Origin: Roseibium sp.
Lineage (GTDB): Bacteria; Pseudomonadota; Alphaproteobacteria; Rhizobiales; Stappiaceae
Direction: 5' to 3'
Assembly: GCA_017643925.1 (NCBI GenBank)
Contig: JAEPML010000002.1
Coordinates: 124,001-188,000 of the forward strand
Length of the DNA stretch: 64,000 bases
The position numbers and the translations under genes were made by a program. This document shows positions 1-9,081 of this stretch, piece by piece (the stretch's first letter is position 1; every line of letters begins with the position of its first letter). A model generated the notes under the pieces. The model saw nothing but the letters and a program-made list of their open reading frames with translations, had not been told where the DNA came from and made no database searches.

Positions 1-873
1 CGCAAGGTTCCACTCCATGGTCTTGTTGCCCTCTGGAGCGTGCTTTTGCGCCAGCTTCATTTTTTCCAGAGCTTCGGCAGAATCTCCGTGCATCAGGAGG
101 CTGACGCCCAGGGTAATGGTCTTGTGGTAGTTGCGTGGATCGGACTCGTGCGCAAGACGTGCGTATTCAATACCCTTGTTGGATTCGTTCATGCTGAACA
201 GCAGACGCGCCGCTTCATGTTGAACGTCGCTGTTGTTCGGGAATCGCTCAAGTGCCTCGCTGAGCTCGAGTTGCGAGGGTTCGAACTGCTTCAGTTTCAG
301 TCGGCAGCGGGCGCGTTGCAGGAAATTGTTGACGTTGCTCGGGTCGAGCATGATGGCCTTGGTGTAGAAATTCACGGCATGCTCGGCCTTGTCGGCATCC
401 ATCAGCAGCGTACCGAAATTCTGATAGGCATCCGAGAAATTGGGGTATTCCAGGATCAGGTCCTGAAACAGCTTCTCCGCCTCGGCAAATTCCTTCAGTT
501 TGGTGAGCGCGATCCCCTTCATGTTCCGCGCTTCGCGTTCCCTGGGGTTCAGCGACAAAGCCTTGTCACAAACGGCCAGAAGGCTTTCCGGATCCGTTCC
601 CAGGTCCATCATGGCGCGTCCCAGATTGGCGTAGAACGGGGCCTGGTTCGGATTACACTTGATGGCCTTCTGAATGTATTCGATTGCTCTTTTCGGATAG
701 CCAAGCTGTCTGTACGTGACGCCAAGAAGGTGCAGGGCATCGGGGTTGTTTGGAACCTTTTTCAGAACCTGCTTGTAGAGACGCTGCGCCTTCTCAATCT
801 CGCCGGACTGCTGATGGGCCAGGCCTTTCTGCAGCTTCTCTCGGATTGGGTTATGTGCCTTTTGCGCTTGCAT
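1..873 (-). CDS. TPR-repeat protein, N-terminal part (runs off left edge)
   Basis: Reading the minus strand from the ATG at 873 gives 291 uninterrupted codons to base 1. The product is made of tandem 34-residue tetratricopeptide repeats, for example the stretches around residues 35-70 and 70-105 with the usual small/aromatic pattern (GVTYRQLGYP, APFYANLGRAM). TPR arrays mediate protein-protein contacts. In alphaproteobacteria such N-terminal arrays often precede a sulfotransferase or glycosyltransferase domain, but that part would lie outside the window, so its function is open. The Shine-Dalgarno before 873 is weak; an in-frame GTG at 909 is an alternative start. Confidence 0.8.
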   Translation of the reverse strand, partial: MQAQKAHNPIREKLQKGLAHQQSGEIEKAQRLYKQVLKKVPNNPDALHLLGVTYRQLGYPKRAIEYIQKAIKCNPNQAPFYANLGRAMMDLGTDPESLLAVCDKALSLNPREREARNMKGIALTKLKEFAEAEKLFQDLILEYPNFSDAYQNFGTLLMDADKAEHAVNFYTKAIMLDPSNVNNFLQRARCRLKLKQFEPSQLELSEALERFPNNSDVQHEAARLLFSMNESNKGIEYARLAHESDPRNYHKTITLGVSLLMHGDSAEALEKMKLAQKHAPEGNKTMEWNLA

Positions 874-1015
874 GAAGAGTCTCGAGTGTTCCGGAACGAC
901 ATCGCCCACGCGATGGAATCACGGCGATCATAGCAGGCTTGGCCGCCGTCACGCAGCTTCGGCAGTCCTGTGAGCAGTTTCGTTTGGGGATTACCGGTTT
1001 ACCGGCCTCAAAAGG

Positions 1016-1543
1016 CTACTGACGTCTGAATTGCTGCTGTTGGTAGCGCTGCCGCTGATACCGCTGCGGCTGCGTGCGATTTCGCCGATATTGCTGCCGC
1101 TGATACTCTTGCCGCTGAAATTGCTGCGTTCCGCCTGTCGTGGTGCGGGCCTGCTGCTCCCGTTGAAGCAGGATCTGTTGTTGCCGGATTATTGCCTGTT
1201 GCCGCCTTTGCTCCCGGCGCAAGGCTTCCAGTTTGCGTTGCTGTTGCTCGATCCTTTGTCGCTCCAGCTCGAGCTCGAGCTGAAGTTGCCGCACGTCGAC
1301 CTGCGCAAGCTGCAGCAAATTCGAAACTGTGCCATGATCGAATGTTGCTGTTGCAGGTGCGCGAGCACCAGCCTTCAAGGAAGCATTGGCATTTTCCGTT
1401 CGCCAATCCCGATGATCCGGTATTGCTGCTGCAGAGGCAGGACACAGGAGCAAGAGCCAAAGCAAGCTGACAAGGAACAGCGCAGGCCATAGCTGGCCAG
1501 AAGGGGAGGAGGCCGGTGCCTCAACTGCGCTCAAGAGAACCAA
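1016..1543 (-). CDS. Secreted Gln/Arg-rich coiled-coil protein of unknown function
   Basis: A 175-residue frame starting at TTG (1543). A hydrophobic segment at about residues 18-38, ending in Ala-Ser-Ala-Ala-Ala, looks like a signal peptide. It is followed by a predicted coiled coil (about 75-125, rich in Leu, Glu, Gln and Arg) and a C-terminal tail of repeated Gln-Arg-Tyr units such as QRYQRQRYQ. No catalytic motif or known family was recognised. The signal peptide and biased but coherent composition argue for a real gene over the overlapping frames. The start codon is uncertain because no ATG lies near the signal peptide and the Shine-Dalgarno (GGA) is poor. Confidence 0.55.
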   Translation of the reverse strand: MVLLSAVEAPASSPSGQLWPALFLVSLLWLLLLCPASAAAIPDHRDWRTENANASLKAGARAPATATFDHGTVSNLLQLAQVDVRQLQLELELERQRIEQQQRKLEALRREQRRQQAIIRQQQILLQREQQARTTTGGTQQFQRQEYQRQQYRRNRTQPQRYQRQRYQQQQFRRQ

Positions 1544-1815
1544 GTAGAATCCGATCTGTCATCAATGTCGTGCGTTACCCTACCTCTGCCTTACTAAGAG
1601 GATCTGCCTGAAATTGGGACAGTTCGAGTAAAATGATCAGATAACCCCAGCTTTCTTTGTGTTTGATGCCCGCTTTGCCCGAAACGGATCAGGCGCTTTG
1701 GGGTGTCGGGAAACCGGGTCGTTGTAGAAAAGCAGGAGAAATTCGGCCCGATTTCACTTTGAAGGCAGACGCCGCCCGGCGTCGCAGGACGGCTGTGTCA
1801 GTCCCTTTGAAACCC

Positions 1816-2487
1816 TCAGGCCGTATTTTGGATGACTTCGGCAACAGCCGGTGCAAGTTCGTCAAAATGCGAAATGACCTTGTCCGGGCCAAGCTCGGAC
1901 ACATGGACCGGCGTATAGCCGAAATCGACCGCGATGACCGGAATGCCGGCGTTGCGCGCTGCATTGATGTCCGTCCCGCTGTCTCCGATCATGATGGAGC
2001 CCGCAATGGTTCCGCCGGCGCGCTCGATCGCACCGTGAACTGGTTTGGCATCCGGTTTTGGAAGATCAAACGTGTCGCCGCCGACAACGGCGTCAAAGTG
2101 CTTGTCCAGATCAAGCTCAGCAAGAAGGGGAAGCGTCAGCCGTTCGGCCTTGTTGGTGCAGACGGCCAGTTTCCATCCGTCCTCCCGGAAGGCTTCCAAT
2201 GCGCGGACAACCCCGTCGAACGGTTTCGTATGAACGGCGATATTGGCGGCGTAATAGTCCAGGAAATGTTGGAAGAGCTGCTCGACGGTTTCCTCCGTCC
2301 AGTCAACCCCGTTGTAGTCCAGTCCGCGCTGGATCAGAACCTTCGCGCCCATGCCGACCATATGTGCGACTTCATCGCTCGGGATGGCGGCGTGACCTGC
2401 AGCCGTCATGACAACATTGAGCGTTGCGACGAGATCTTCCATGGACGACACCAGAGTACCGTCCAGATCAAAAACCAGAACAGACAT
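1816..2487 (-). CDS. gph: Phosphoglycolate phosphatase, HAD family
   Basis: A 223-residue HAD-superfamily hydrolase. Motif I is DLDGT at residues 7-11 (nucleophile Asp7, acid/base Asp9), motif II Thr111 in CTNK, motif III Lys144 in LPKPD, and motif IV GDSGTD at 168-173. The alpha-helical cap between motifs I and II is the class C1 arrangement typical of Gph. Length matches the family (about 220-230). It would dephosphorylate 2-phosphoglycolate formed during DNA-end repair or oxygenase activity. Other HAD phosphatases share these motifs, so the substrate is inferred. It is encoded alone, upstream of and codirectional with the QR-rich gene. Confidence 0.88.
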   Translation of the reverse strand: MSVLVFDLDGTLVSSMEDLVATLNVVMTAAGHAAIPSDEVAHMVGMGAKVLIQRGLDYNGVDWTEETVEQLFQHFLDYYAANIAVHTKPFDGVVRALEAFREDGWKLAVCTNKAERLTLPLLAELDLDKHFDAVVGGDTFDLPKPDAKPVHGAIERAGGTIAGSIMIGDSGTDINAARNAGIPVIAVDFGYTPVHVSELGPDKVISHFDELAPAVAEVIQNTA

Positions 2488-2584
2488 GAAATCCTCAGCA
2501 AAAATGCGGTTGGCTAGTGCCTAACCGCATCCTTTGCCGCTCGCAAGGGCGTGTCGAAGCTCAAACGCGTGCGTCAGCTGCAAA

Positions 2585-4354
2585 TTACAGCTTGTAGGCC
2601 GTCCGGAAACCACCCCAATGCATGCCGTTGACGATGATGGGGGCGTCCACCTCCTTCATCCAGACAATGTTGCCACCGCCCATGTCGCGGGGATAGGACT
2701 GGATCAGGAAATTGCGGGTGTTGCGTCCGGCACTGAGACCGGCGCGATCATCGAAGATCCGCTTGTTGCGGCAATTCGCGGTGTTCCAGGCCGGATCATC
2801 AGGCTTTTGCGGCTTGGAAAAGATCAGATTGTGCACCGGCAAATAACCGTTCCTGTCAACGGATGCGCAGAAGGCCATCCCTTGTGTGGCCTCAAGAATC
2901 TCTTCCTGGATTGCCGGCAGCACTTCTTCAAGCCGGTTAAGGGCACGTGTAGAGACCTGTTGCGGATTGGTGCCTTCAATAGGCTGATAGTCCGTGTCGA
3001 AGAGGTCGTCGACCGTCAGTTTGTTGCGGGCGATCAGATCCTCCAGGACGGCGGAAATCCGGGACGCCCCGGCCTGGGCCCGTTCAACTTCTTTCGCATG
3101 ATTTGCATGGATCGAGGCTAGTTTGCGCTCCAGAGACGCCTGGAAGCTCTCGTCCGGGTCTACGAAGCAGCAATGGCAGCCGGACTCCGTGACGGCGACA
3201 ACCCGGACATCGCATGTCCCGACGCCTGCAAGATCAAGCGACGCTTTGCTCCCGACACCCAGAAGGCCCGTGTCTTCGGCCTTGAAGAGGATGCCGCCGA
3301 GCGACAGGTCGTGTGACTCGATCCGCGAAGACCCGGAGCCTGCCGAGACGGTCCCGGAAAGTTTGACCGGTAGCCTGTCATGCTGCCGCCGGTCGCCCAT
3401 TTCGGTTTGCCGGATCATCATGGAGAAGCGGGCGCGCAAGGTTTTGGACGTCTCGCTCATTTCGGCGCCGGTTTCGCTGGCCAGCATGCCGCCTTTTTCT
3501 GCCTCAACCGCAGAATCGGAGATCGTCTTTACGGTCTGGACGACTTCCTGAACAAAATTGGCCGTCTGATTGGCCCTGTCACCGATCCGGCTGGTCGTTT
3601 CCACCTGTGACTGCACGGCTTCTTCCACCGCGGCAAAACTCGGGCGTATCTTTCCGATCACCTCGATGATCTGGTTGACCGACCCGAGGCTGTGCTCTGC
3701 CGACTCATTGAGACGCTCGATATTGGCAACGATCTGTTCCGTCGCGGACTGGGTCTCGACCGAGAGCGCCTTGACCTCGCTGGCGACAACCGAAAAGCCT
3801 TTGCCGGCCTCACCGGCGCGCGCGGCCTCGATCGTGGCGTTGAGTGCGAGAAGATTGGTCTGTTTCGCGATATCGGAAATCAGGCTGACCACGTTGGCAA
3901 TGTCGTCGATGGCACCCTTGAGTTCCATCACGCCCTGGTTCACCTGGTCGGCAACTTCCCGGGCTTCATCGGCCAGTCGATTTGAAACGCCAACCTGGTT
4001 TCCGATTTCGCCGCTGGAAGACGACAGCTCCTGAATGGAAGAGGCAAGGTCAGAAGCATTTTCGTCGGCTACCGATGACTGCTCGGCGAGGGACTGGCTG
4101 TCGCTGCGGATCGTTTCCAGCTTGTCCATCTGGCTGACGATGCGGCTTTGGACCTTTTCGGCCGCCGTGTTGATGTTTCTTGCTGCGACCTGAAGGTCGT
4201 CTTCAAGACTGTCCAGAACAAAGCGCATCTGGTCAGTGTTGGTATCCTCCGGAAGCGTCTCGCTCGGGAGTTCGTTCAGGTCCTCTGCGGCAGAATAGTC
4301 TTTTTCTGAAACATTATTATTTTTCTGCCGTGGTCTTAGTTTGAGAAGGTTCAT
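2585..4354 (-). CDS. Soluble methyl-accepting chemotaxis protein with PilZ domain
   Basis: A 589-residue chemoreceptor with no transmembrane segment. Residues about 45-310 form the long methyl-accepting coiled coil, with the conserved hairpin tip at 160-198 (KQTNLLALNATIEAARAGE). Residues about 321-400 form a PilZ domain with both c-di-GMP-binding signatures: RxxxR at 323-327 (RQHDR) and DxSxxG at 349-354 (DLSLGG). A C-terminal domain (about 440-589) carries NRNGYxPxHN-like, FDDRAGLSAGRNTR and HWGGFRTAY patterns that I recall from other alphaproteobacterial receptors; it may be a sensor module. The architecture implies chemotaxis signalling tuned by c-di-GMP. No CheR-tethering pentapeptide is visible at the C-terminus. 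It is monocistronic. Confidence 0.92.
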   Translation of the reverse strand: MNLLKLRPRQKNNNVSEKDYSAAEDLNELPSETLPEDTNTDQMRFVLDSLEDDLQVAARNINTAAEKVQSRIVSQMDKLETIRSDSQSLAEQSSVADENASDLASSIQELSSSSGEIGNQVGVSNRLADEAREVADQVNQGVMELKGAIDDIANVVSLISDIAKQTNLLALNATIEAARAGEAGKGFSVVASEVKALSVETQSATEQIVANIERLNESAEHSLGSVNQIIEVIGKIRPSFAAVEEAVQSQVETTSRIGDRANQTANFVQEVVQTVKTISDSAVEAEKGGMLASETGAEMSETSKTLRARFSMMIRQTEMGDRRQHDRLPVKLSGTVSAGSGSSRIESHDLSLGGILFKAEDTGLLGVGSKASLDLAGVGTCDVRVVAVTESGCHCCFVDPDESFQASLERKLASIHANHAKEVERAQAGASRISAVLEDLIARNKLTVDDLFDTDYQPIEGTNPQQVSTRALNRLEEVLPAIQEEILEATQGMAFCASVDRNGYLPVHNLIFSKPQKPDDPAWNTANCRNKRIFDDRAGLSAGRNTRNFLIQSYPRDMGGGNIVWMKEVDAPIIVNGMHWGGFRTAYKL

Positions 4355-4575
4355 CTGTCTTCAATCTTTAAAAGCCGCGGAGATTGAAATCAGTATCGAT
4401 AATTTTCCTAAAATGATGGTTAACAGATTACTCCCAAGGCATTAATGCCGCTGTTTCCCTGTTGAAGATCGGAATGTCACTGGACCCGCGGAGGCGGCCC
4501 ATGCTAAGCAGCCGCCTGCTAATAAGGACCACCGGCCCGGATCCTTCTGAAACGGAACCGGCTGAAGGAAGCATC

Positions 4576-5271
4576 ATGAGCGATCAATTCAAGCAAGAGG
4601 CAGCAGAGCGTGCCGCAGAGGACGTCCAGTCAGGAATGCGCCTAGGCATCGGTACAGGCTCGACCGCTGAGTTCTTTGTTCATGCGCTGGCAAAGCGCGT
4701 CGAGGCCGGGCTTGAAGTGATCGGTGTGCCGACTTCGGAGCGGACCGCCAAACTGGCGGGGGAACTTGGTGTTCCATTGACAACGCTCGAAGAAACACCG
4801 GACCTGGATCTGACGGTTGACGGTGCTGACGAACTGGATGCCCATCTTTCGCTGATCAAGGGCGGTGGCGGTGCGCTGTTGCGCGAGAAAATTGTCGCTG
4901 CAGCATCCGACAAGATGGTGGTGATCGCAGACGGCAGCAAAGAGGTGGAGACACTTGGACAGTTCCCTCTGCCGATTGAAGTGGTGCCCTTCGGTCTTGG
5001 AGCGACAAGACGCGCCATTGTGCAGGTACTCACCGATCTCGGACTGCCAACCAATCTCGAATTGCGAGGAGGCGATGACCAGCCTTTCCTGACGGACGGT
5101 GGTCATTTCATCCTTGATGCCCGGCTTCAGGCAATCGGAGATGCAAGTTCGCTTGCCAGCCGCCTTGTTGCCATCCCGGGTGTCGTAGAACACGGCCTGT
5201 TCATTGGCCTTGCAACAAAAGCTTACGTGGCCGGCGAAGATGGGGTAAAGACCATCTTGCCCATCCAGTAG
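4576..5271 (+). CDS. rpiA: Ribose-5-phosphate isomerase A
   Basis: A 231-residue RpiA catalysing ribose-5-phosphate/ribulose-5-phosphate interconversion in the pentose phosphate pathway. Family hallmarks are present: [11 protein letters not shown] near residue 28, the DGADE loop near residue 85 and the [11 protein letters not shown] segment around residue 95 with the catalytic Glu and Lys. The start at 4576 was chosen because GAAGGA lies about 6 bases upstream and it gives the family length; a longer frame opens at 4462 but its extra residues resemble nothing in RpiA. It probably shares transcription with the DUF2059 gene 52 bp downstream. Confidence 0.96.
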   Translation: MSDQFKQEAAERAAEDVQSGMRLGIGTGSTAEFFVHALAKRVEAGLEVIGVPTSERTAKLAGELGVPLTTLEETPDLDLTVDGADELDAHLSLIKGGGGALLREKIVAAASDKMVVIADGSKEVETLGQFPLPIEVVPFGLGATRRAIVQVLTDLGLPTNLELRGGDDQPFLTDGGHFILDARLQAIGDASSLASRLVAIPGVVEHGLFIGLATKAYVAGEDGVKTILPIQ

Positions 5272-5323
5272 ATATGAGTTCGGGTTTCCATGTATTAATT
5301 GGGGGCCGCCTAGGAGTAGAGAA

Positions 5324-5836
5324 ATGAAACTTGTCAAAACATTCCCGCGGGCAGCTGTAATGGGCGTCGCCTTCATGACCGCTGGTTTTCTTTCGGCCAC
5401 TGCCTCCGCGCAGGACATCTCGCCGAGTCATCTCGAAGCCGCCAAGAAAGTTGCTGCGGCGACCAAGGTTCTGGAACCGTTTGACGACATTTTGCCGATC
5501 CTGGCCGAACAGACCCGTACCGCCTTCATTCAGGCTGATCCGACACGGGCTGAGGAAATCATTGAAGTGACCCAGAACGTTGCGCTGCAACTGGCCGCCA
5601 AGCGTTCTGAGTTGAACGATCAGGTCTACCAGCTTTGGGCAGCCGGTTTCACGGAAGCCGAACTCAACCAGCTGGCAGAATTCTACAACACGGAACTTGG
5701 TCAGAAACTCACCAACACCATTCCGCAGATCACGGCAACATCGGTTGGCGCGGCACGCGAGTGGCAGGACAAGATTTCCACCGAGATGGTAACGCTGGTC
5801 CAGGAAGAACTGGCCAAGGGCAACACCGCGCAGTAG
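5324..5836 (+). CDS. Exported DUF2059-family protein
   Basis: A 170-residue protein with a classical signal peptide (residues 1-29, ending Ala-Ser-Ala-Gln). It contains a DUF2059 domain at about residues 75-140, recognisable by the WAAGFTEAELNQLAEFYNTE region: one helix pair in which 'F(S/T)xxEL' is followed by 'FYxTxxGQK'. The family is periplasmic and functionally undefined. A GGAG Shine-Dalgarno lies just upstream (CCTAGGAGTAGAG). The gene ends in front of a GC-rich hairpin terminator at 5929, so rpiA and this gene plausibly form one transcript. Confidence 0.88.
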   Translation: MKLVKTFPRAAVMGVAFMTAGFLSATASAQDISPSHLEAAKKVAAATKVLEPFDDILPILAEQTRTAFIQADPTRAEEIIEVTQNVALQLAAKRSELNDQVYQLWAAGFTEAELNQLAEFYNTELGQKLTNTIPQITATSVGAAREWQDKISTEMVTLVQEELAKGNTAQ

Positions 5837-5928
5837 AGCCTTTCGTTGGGGAACGCCTAGTTGAGACCATTGCAGTCTTGAACACGCGTTTCACACGATA
5901 AATTGAGGCCTGGCGATGTCAGGCTTCG

Positions 5929-5951
5929 GGGCCGCAAATGCGGCCCATTTT
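5929..5951 (+). terminator. Rho-independent terminator after the DUF2059 gene
   Basis: The arms GGGCCGC (5929-5935) and GCGGCCC (5940-5946) pair perfectly around AAAT and are followed by ATTTTG. The hairpin lies between the DUF2059 stop and the start of gor, consistent with ending the rpiA-DUF2059 transcript. Confidence 0.65.
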
Positions 5952-6094
5952 GTATCTGCGGGCACCTGTTGCGCCGCGACCGGGCAGCAGAGCCCCTTTG
6001 GTGGGCTTGCACTTTGGACCCGATTGCTTATGTGCGGGCAGGTTCAAATTTCAATTCAACGGCCCCAGCCGCGAAACAACAATACGAGGCACCG

Positions 6095-7471
6095 ATGAGC
6101 GACTACGACTACGATCTTTTTGTTATTGGCGGTGGCTCCGGTGGCGTCCGCGCTGCCCGTATTGCGGCAACACACGGTGCGCGGGTCGGCATTGCAGAAG
6201 AGTATCGCTACGGCGGCACATGTGTCATCCGAGGCTGTGTTCCGAAGAAGCTTTTTGTCTATGCCTCCAAGTTTTCCGAAGAATTCGAAGATGCCCAAGG
6301 TTTTGGATGGACCGTTGGGGAGCGCGGGTTTTCCTGGCAGAAGCTGATTGCGGCGAAAGACAAGGAAATCACGCGCCTGGAAGGGCTCTATCGCAAGAAC
6401 CTCGAACGCACCAGCGTGGAAGCGTTCGACTCCCGGGCGGTAATCGAGGACGCGCACACTGTTCGTCTTTTGTCCACCGGACAGACGATTTCGGCAAAAT
6501 ACATCCTGGTCGCCGTTGGAGCGTCCCCGAACCTGGACAACACGCTCCCAGGTATCGAACACGTGATCACATCCAACGAGGCCTTTCACCTGGATGAACT
6601 GCCGGGCAAGGTGATCGTCGCCGGTGGCGGCTACATCGCGGTTGAGTTCGCCGGCATCTTCAACGGCCTTGGGGTCGACACCACCCTGATCTACCGCGGC
6701 GAGGAAATTCTGCGCGGCTTCGATATGGACCTGCGGACGACTGTCCGGCAGGAAATGGAGAAGAAGGGGATCAAGGTCGTTCTTCAGGACACTTTCACCG
6801 GCATTGAAAAACAGTCCGACGGTTCTCTTGTCGGCAAGACAAAGGGTGGCAAAAGTCTCGCGGCTGACCAGATTATGTTTGCGATCGGTCGCAACCCGCA
6901 CACGAAAGATCTGGGCCTTGAGAAGGCCGGGGTCGAAATGGATGCCGGTGGTGCAATCAAGGTCAGTGAAGATTCCCGGACAAACGTGCCGTCCATCTAT
7001 GCGGTTGGCGACGTGACCAACCGCGCGAACCTGACGCCGGTGGCGATCCGCGAGGGGCATGCCTTTGCAGACACTGTGTTCGGGGACAAATCCTGGACGG
7101 TCGACCACAGCCTGATCGCGACGGCTGTTTTCTCGCAGCCCGAGATGGGAACCGTCGGACTGACCCAGGAACAGGCGCTTGAGCGTACGTCCAATCTTGA
7201 TATCTACAAGTCCAGCTTCCGTCCCATGAAACACACGCTGTCGGGCCGGGACGAAAAGATGCTCATGAAGATGATCGTCGATGCCGATACCCAAAAAGTT
7301 CTTGGTGTCCACGTTGTCGGACCTGATGCGGGCGAGCTGGCGCAGATCCTCGGAGTGACCCTGCAGATGGGGGCAACCAAGGATGACTACGACAGGACGA
7401 TCGCGGTTCACCCGACCGCAGCCGAAGAGCTTGTGACAATGCGCGAGCCGACCGAGCGTTTGCGCGGCTGA
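6095..7471 (+). CDS. gor: Glutathione-disulfide reductase
   Basis: A 458-residue flavoprotein disulfide reductase that regenerates GSH with NADPH. Seen: the FAD-binding GGGSGGVRAAR Rossmann motif (residues 12-22), the redox-active pair Cys43/Cys48 in GTCVIRGCVPKK, the NADPH-binding GGGYIAVEFAG, the second FAD motif SIYAVGD, and the C-terminal HPTAAEE with the catalytic His. The start at 6095 gives the canonical N-terminus; a longer frame from 5903 adds about 64 residues unlike any reductase and runs through the preceding terminator. A strong terminator follows at 7503. Confidence 0.96.
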   Translation: MSDYDYDLFVIGGGSGGVRAARIAATHGARVGIAEEYRYGGTCVIRGCVPKKLFVYASKFSEEFEDAQGFGWTVGERGFSWQKLIAAKDKEITRLEGLYRKNLERTSVEAFDSRAVIEDAHTVRLLSTGQTISAKYILVAVGASPNLDNTLPGIEHVITSNEAFHLDELPGKVIVAGGGYIAVEFAGIFNGLGVDTTLIYRGEEILRGFDMDLRTTVRQEMEKKGIKVVLQDTFTGIEKQSDGSLVGKTKGGKSLAADQIMFAIGRNPHTKDLGLEKAGVEMDAGGAIKVSEDSRTNVPSIYAVGDVTNRANLTPVAIREGHAFADTVFGDKSWTVDHSLIATAVFSQPEMGTVGLTQEQALERTSNLDIYKSSFRPMKHTLSGRDEKMLMKMIVDADTQKVLGVHVVGPDAGELAQILGVTLQMGATKDDYDRTIAVHPTAAEELVTMREPTERLRG

Positions 7472-7502
7472 CCCCGATCATTCTGGATTGAAAAACAAAG
7501 AG

Positions 7503-7529
7503 CCGGGCATCTTGTGTGCCCGGTTTTTT
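7503..7529 (+). terminator. Terminator between convergent gor and GGDEF gene
   Basis: The arms CCGGGCA (7503-7509) and TGCCCGG (7517-7523) are perfect and are followed by six T. An A-rich stretch on the other side (AAAAACAAAG) may let it also serve the minus-strand GGDEF gene ending at 7543. Confidence 0.85.
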
Positions 7530-7542
7530 GTTTGCCGGGGAC

Positions 7543-9027
7543 TTAGCTTGCCGCCGCCTGGCTGATTTGGTCCTGCTGCGTCGGATTGCCCGGCTCATGC
7601 CCGCTGTCCGAGAAGAACGAAAAGCGGTCGCGGCCCTGTTGTTTTGACTGATAGAGGGCGGTGTCGGAACGTGCCACCAGAAGGTCCGGTGAAGTTCCGT
7701 GTTCGGGTGCAATCGATATGCCGATGCTCAATCCGATTTCGACCGAAACCGTTTCGCTCAGCATGATGGGTTCGCGGGCTTTTTCAAGCATTGAGCCACA
7801 CAGTAGCCGCAATCGCGACCGGGCTGCGGATTGCCTGTAGATCACCATGAACTCGTCGCCGCCGACCCGGCAGACAAGGCCCTGATCTCCGACCAGGTCT
7901 TTCAATCTGGATGCCACCGTCTTGATCACGAGGTCTCCCGCACCGTGGCCGTAGGTGTCATTGACGAACTTGAACTTGTCGAGATCGCAATGAAGCAGGG
8001 CAAAGGGACGATTGGGCAGTGATTTTGCAGCGTTTGCGAGTGCCCTCTTGAACTGGAGGCGGTTTGCAAGCCCGGACATGCTGTCATGAAGGGCAAGATA
8101 GCGGTTTTGTTCTTCGCTCTCCTGCAACGACGCCGTCAGTTTGCCGATCTTCCAGGCGATCCCGAAAGCAAGGGCCGCCAGGCAGATACTCAGAAGCGCG
8201 ATCACCGGAATGACAGTCGGCCAGATGGAGCTGCTCTGGGAGGGGCTGCTCCACAGGAATTGACCAATCGTATCGCCGTTCGGGCCGCTGACCTTGAGCA
8301 TGGGACCGGGGTGCGCGGGGTCCTCGGCGCTCGAGAAGGTTATCGACGAAAAGTCCAGCTGTGCGTTCAACTGCTTGAGAAAGACGGTGTCGATGTAATG
8401 TGCGGACAGCAGGATGGCAGGCTCGCCGTCTGGCAGGGTCGTCTTGTAGGCGTCGGGCGAGATGGGCATCGCACTGAAGAGCGTGGGCTTGCCATCGAGG
8501 CGCAGAAAGCCGGTCACCGCATATTGGTCCGGCATCTGGCCCTGGACCGATTTGATTCCGAATCCGCCGGGTACGCGGACCCGGTTGGCAAGGTAAAGCG
8601 CATTGACCCGTGCGGCCACGATACTCAGGCCAGGTGTTTCTGACACGGGGCGCTCGACAATATGCGTGTAGTCGGAAAATGACTCTGCACGAATGATACC
8701 GTCTCCGGCGATCAGCATGTTCTTGTCATGTGCGTGGTTGGTCCACAGATCGTCGAAGCGTTCCCTGACAAATCCGGGATCGAACTGTCTGACGAAGTTT
8801 TCGACGGACCTGTCTGAAACAGCCACACTGATCTGGTCGCGCGCGAGCGTTCTGAGATGTTCCTTCAAGGCACTTTCGAACAGTCGTTCTTCATTTTGAA
8901 GCGCCTGTTGCCTCGATGTTTGTGAGGCCACAAAGCCGACAAACACAAGCGACACGGACGTAACCGCAATCAGCAGGGCTGCGAGCAGAAAGGCAATGCG
9001 GGAAATATGGTGTCGCGGAGATTTCAA
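7543..9027 (-). CDS. Membrane diguanylate cyclase (CHASE4-like sensor, GGDEF)
   Basis: A 494-residue protein with TM helices at about 11-34 and 270-293 enclosing a roughly 235-residue periplasmic region of CHASE4 type. A cytoplasmic GGDEF domain (about 310-480) has the active-site motif RVGGDEF (GGDEF at 389-393), DLDKFKFVNDTYGH and SIGIS. These residues are those required for cyclising two GTP to c-di-GMP. The inhibitory I-site RxxD expected before GGDEF is replaced by GDQG, so product inhibition through that site is unlikely. The start is TTG with GGAAG 7 bases upstream. A 16-bp palindrome sits 38 bp upstream. Paralogous to the next gene. Confidence 0.92.
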   Translation of the reverse strand: MKSPRHHISRIAFLLAALLIAVTSVSLVFVGFVASQTSRQQALQNEERLFESALKEHLRTLARDQISVAVSDRSVENFVRQFDPGFVRERFDDLWTNHAHDKNMLIAGDGIIRAESFSDYTHIVERPVSETPGLSIVAARVNALYLANRVRVPGGFGIKSVQGQMPDQYAVTGFLRLDGKPTLFSAMPISPDAYKTTLPDGEPAILLSAHYIDTVFLKQLNAQLDFSSITFSSAEDPAHPGPMLKVSGPNGDTIGQFLWSSPSQSSSIWPTVIPVIALLSICLAALAFGIAWKIGKLTASLQESEEQNRYLALHDSMSGLANRLQFKRALANAAKSLPNRPFALLHCDLDKFKFVNDTYGHGAGDLVIKTVASRLKDLVGDQGLVCRVGGDEFMVIYRQSAARSRLRLLCGSMLEKAREPIMLSETVSVEIGLSIGISIAPEHGTSPDLLVARSDTALYQSKQQGRDRFSFFSDSGHEPGNPTQQDQISQAAAS

Positions 9028-9065
9028 TCGATGCTTCCGGCTTTTCGCGACGACCTGTCAGCCAA

Positions 9066-9081
9066 TTCGCTTGCAAGCGAA
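9066..9081. promoter_or_regulatory. 16-bp perfect palindrome upstream of the GGDEF gene
   Basis: TTCGCTTGCAAGCGAA is a perfect palindrome 38 bp upstream of the TTG start of the GGDEF gene at 9027, in a 223-bp non-coding gap. Its size and position fit a dimeric repressor or activator site; no known box was recognised. Confidence 0.4.

Noticed and set aside
40..933. 297-codon plus-strand frame
   Set aside because: It is antisense to a clear TPR coding sequence and lacks any domain character.
1008..1490. 160-codon minus-strand frame overlapping the QR-rich gene
   Set aside because: Ala/Ser/Arg-rich shadow of the same repeats; the alternative frame has a signal peptide.
5903..6094. N-terminal extension of glutathione reductase
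   Set aside because: Extends through the upstream terminator and does not resemble any reductase.
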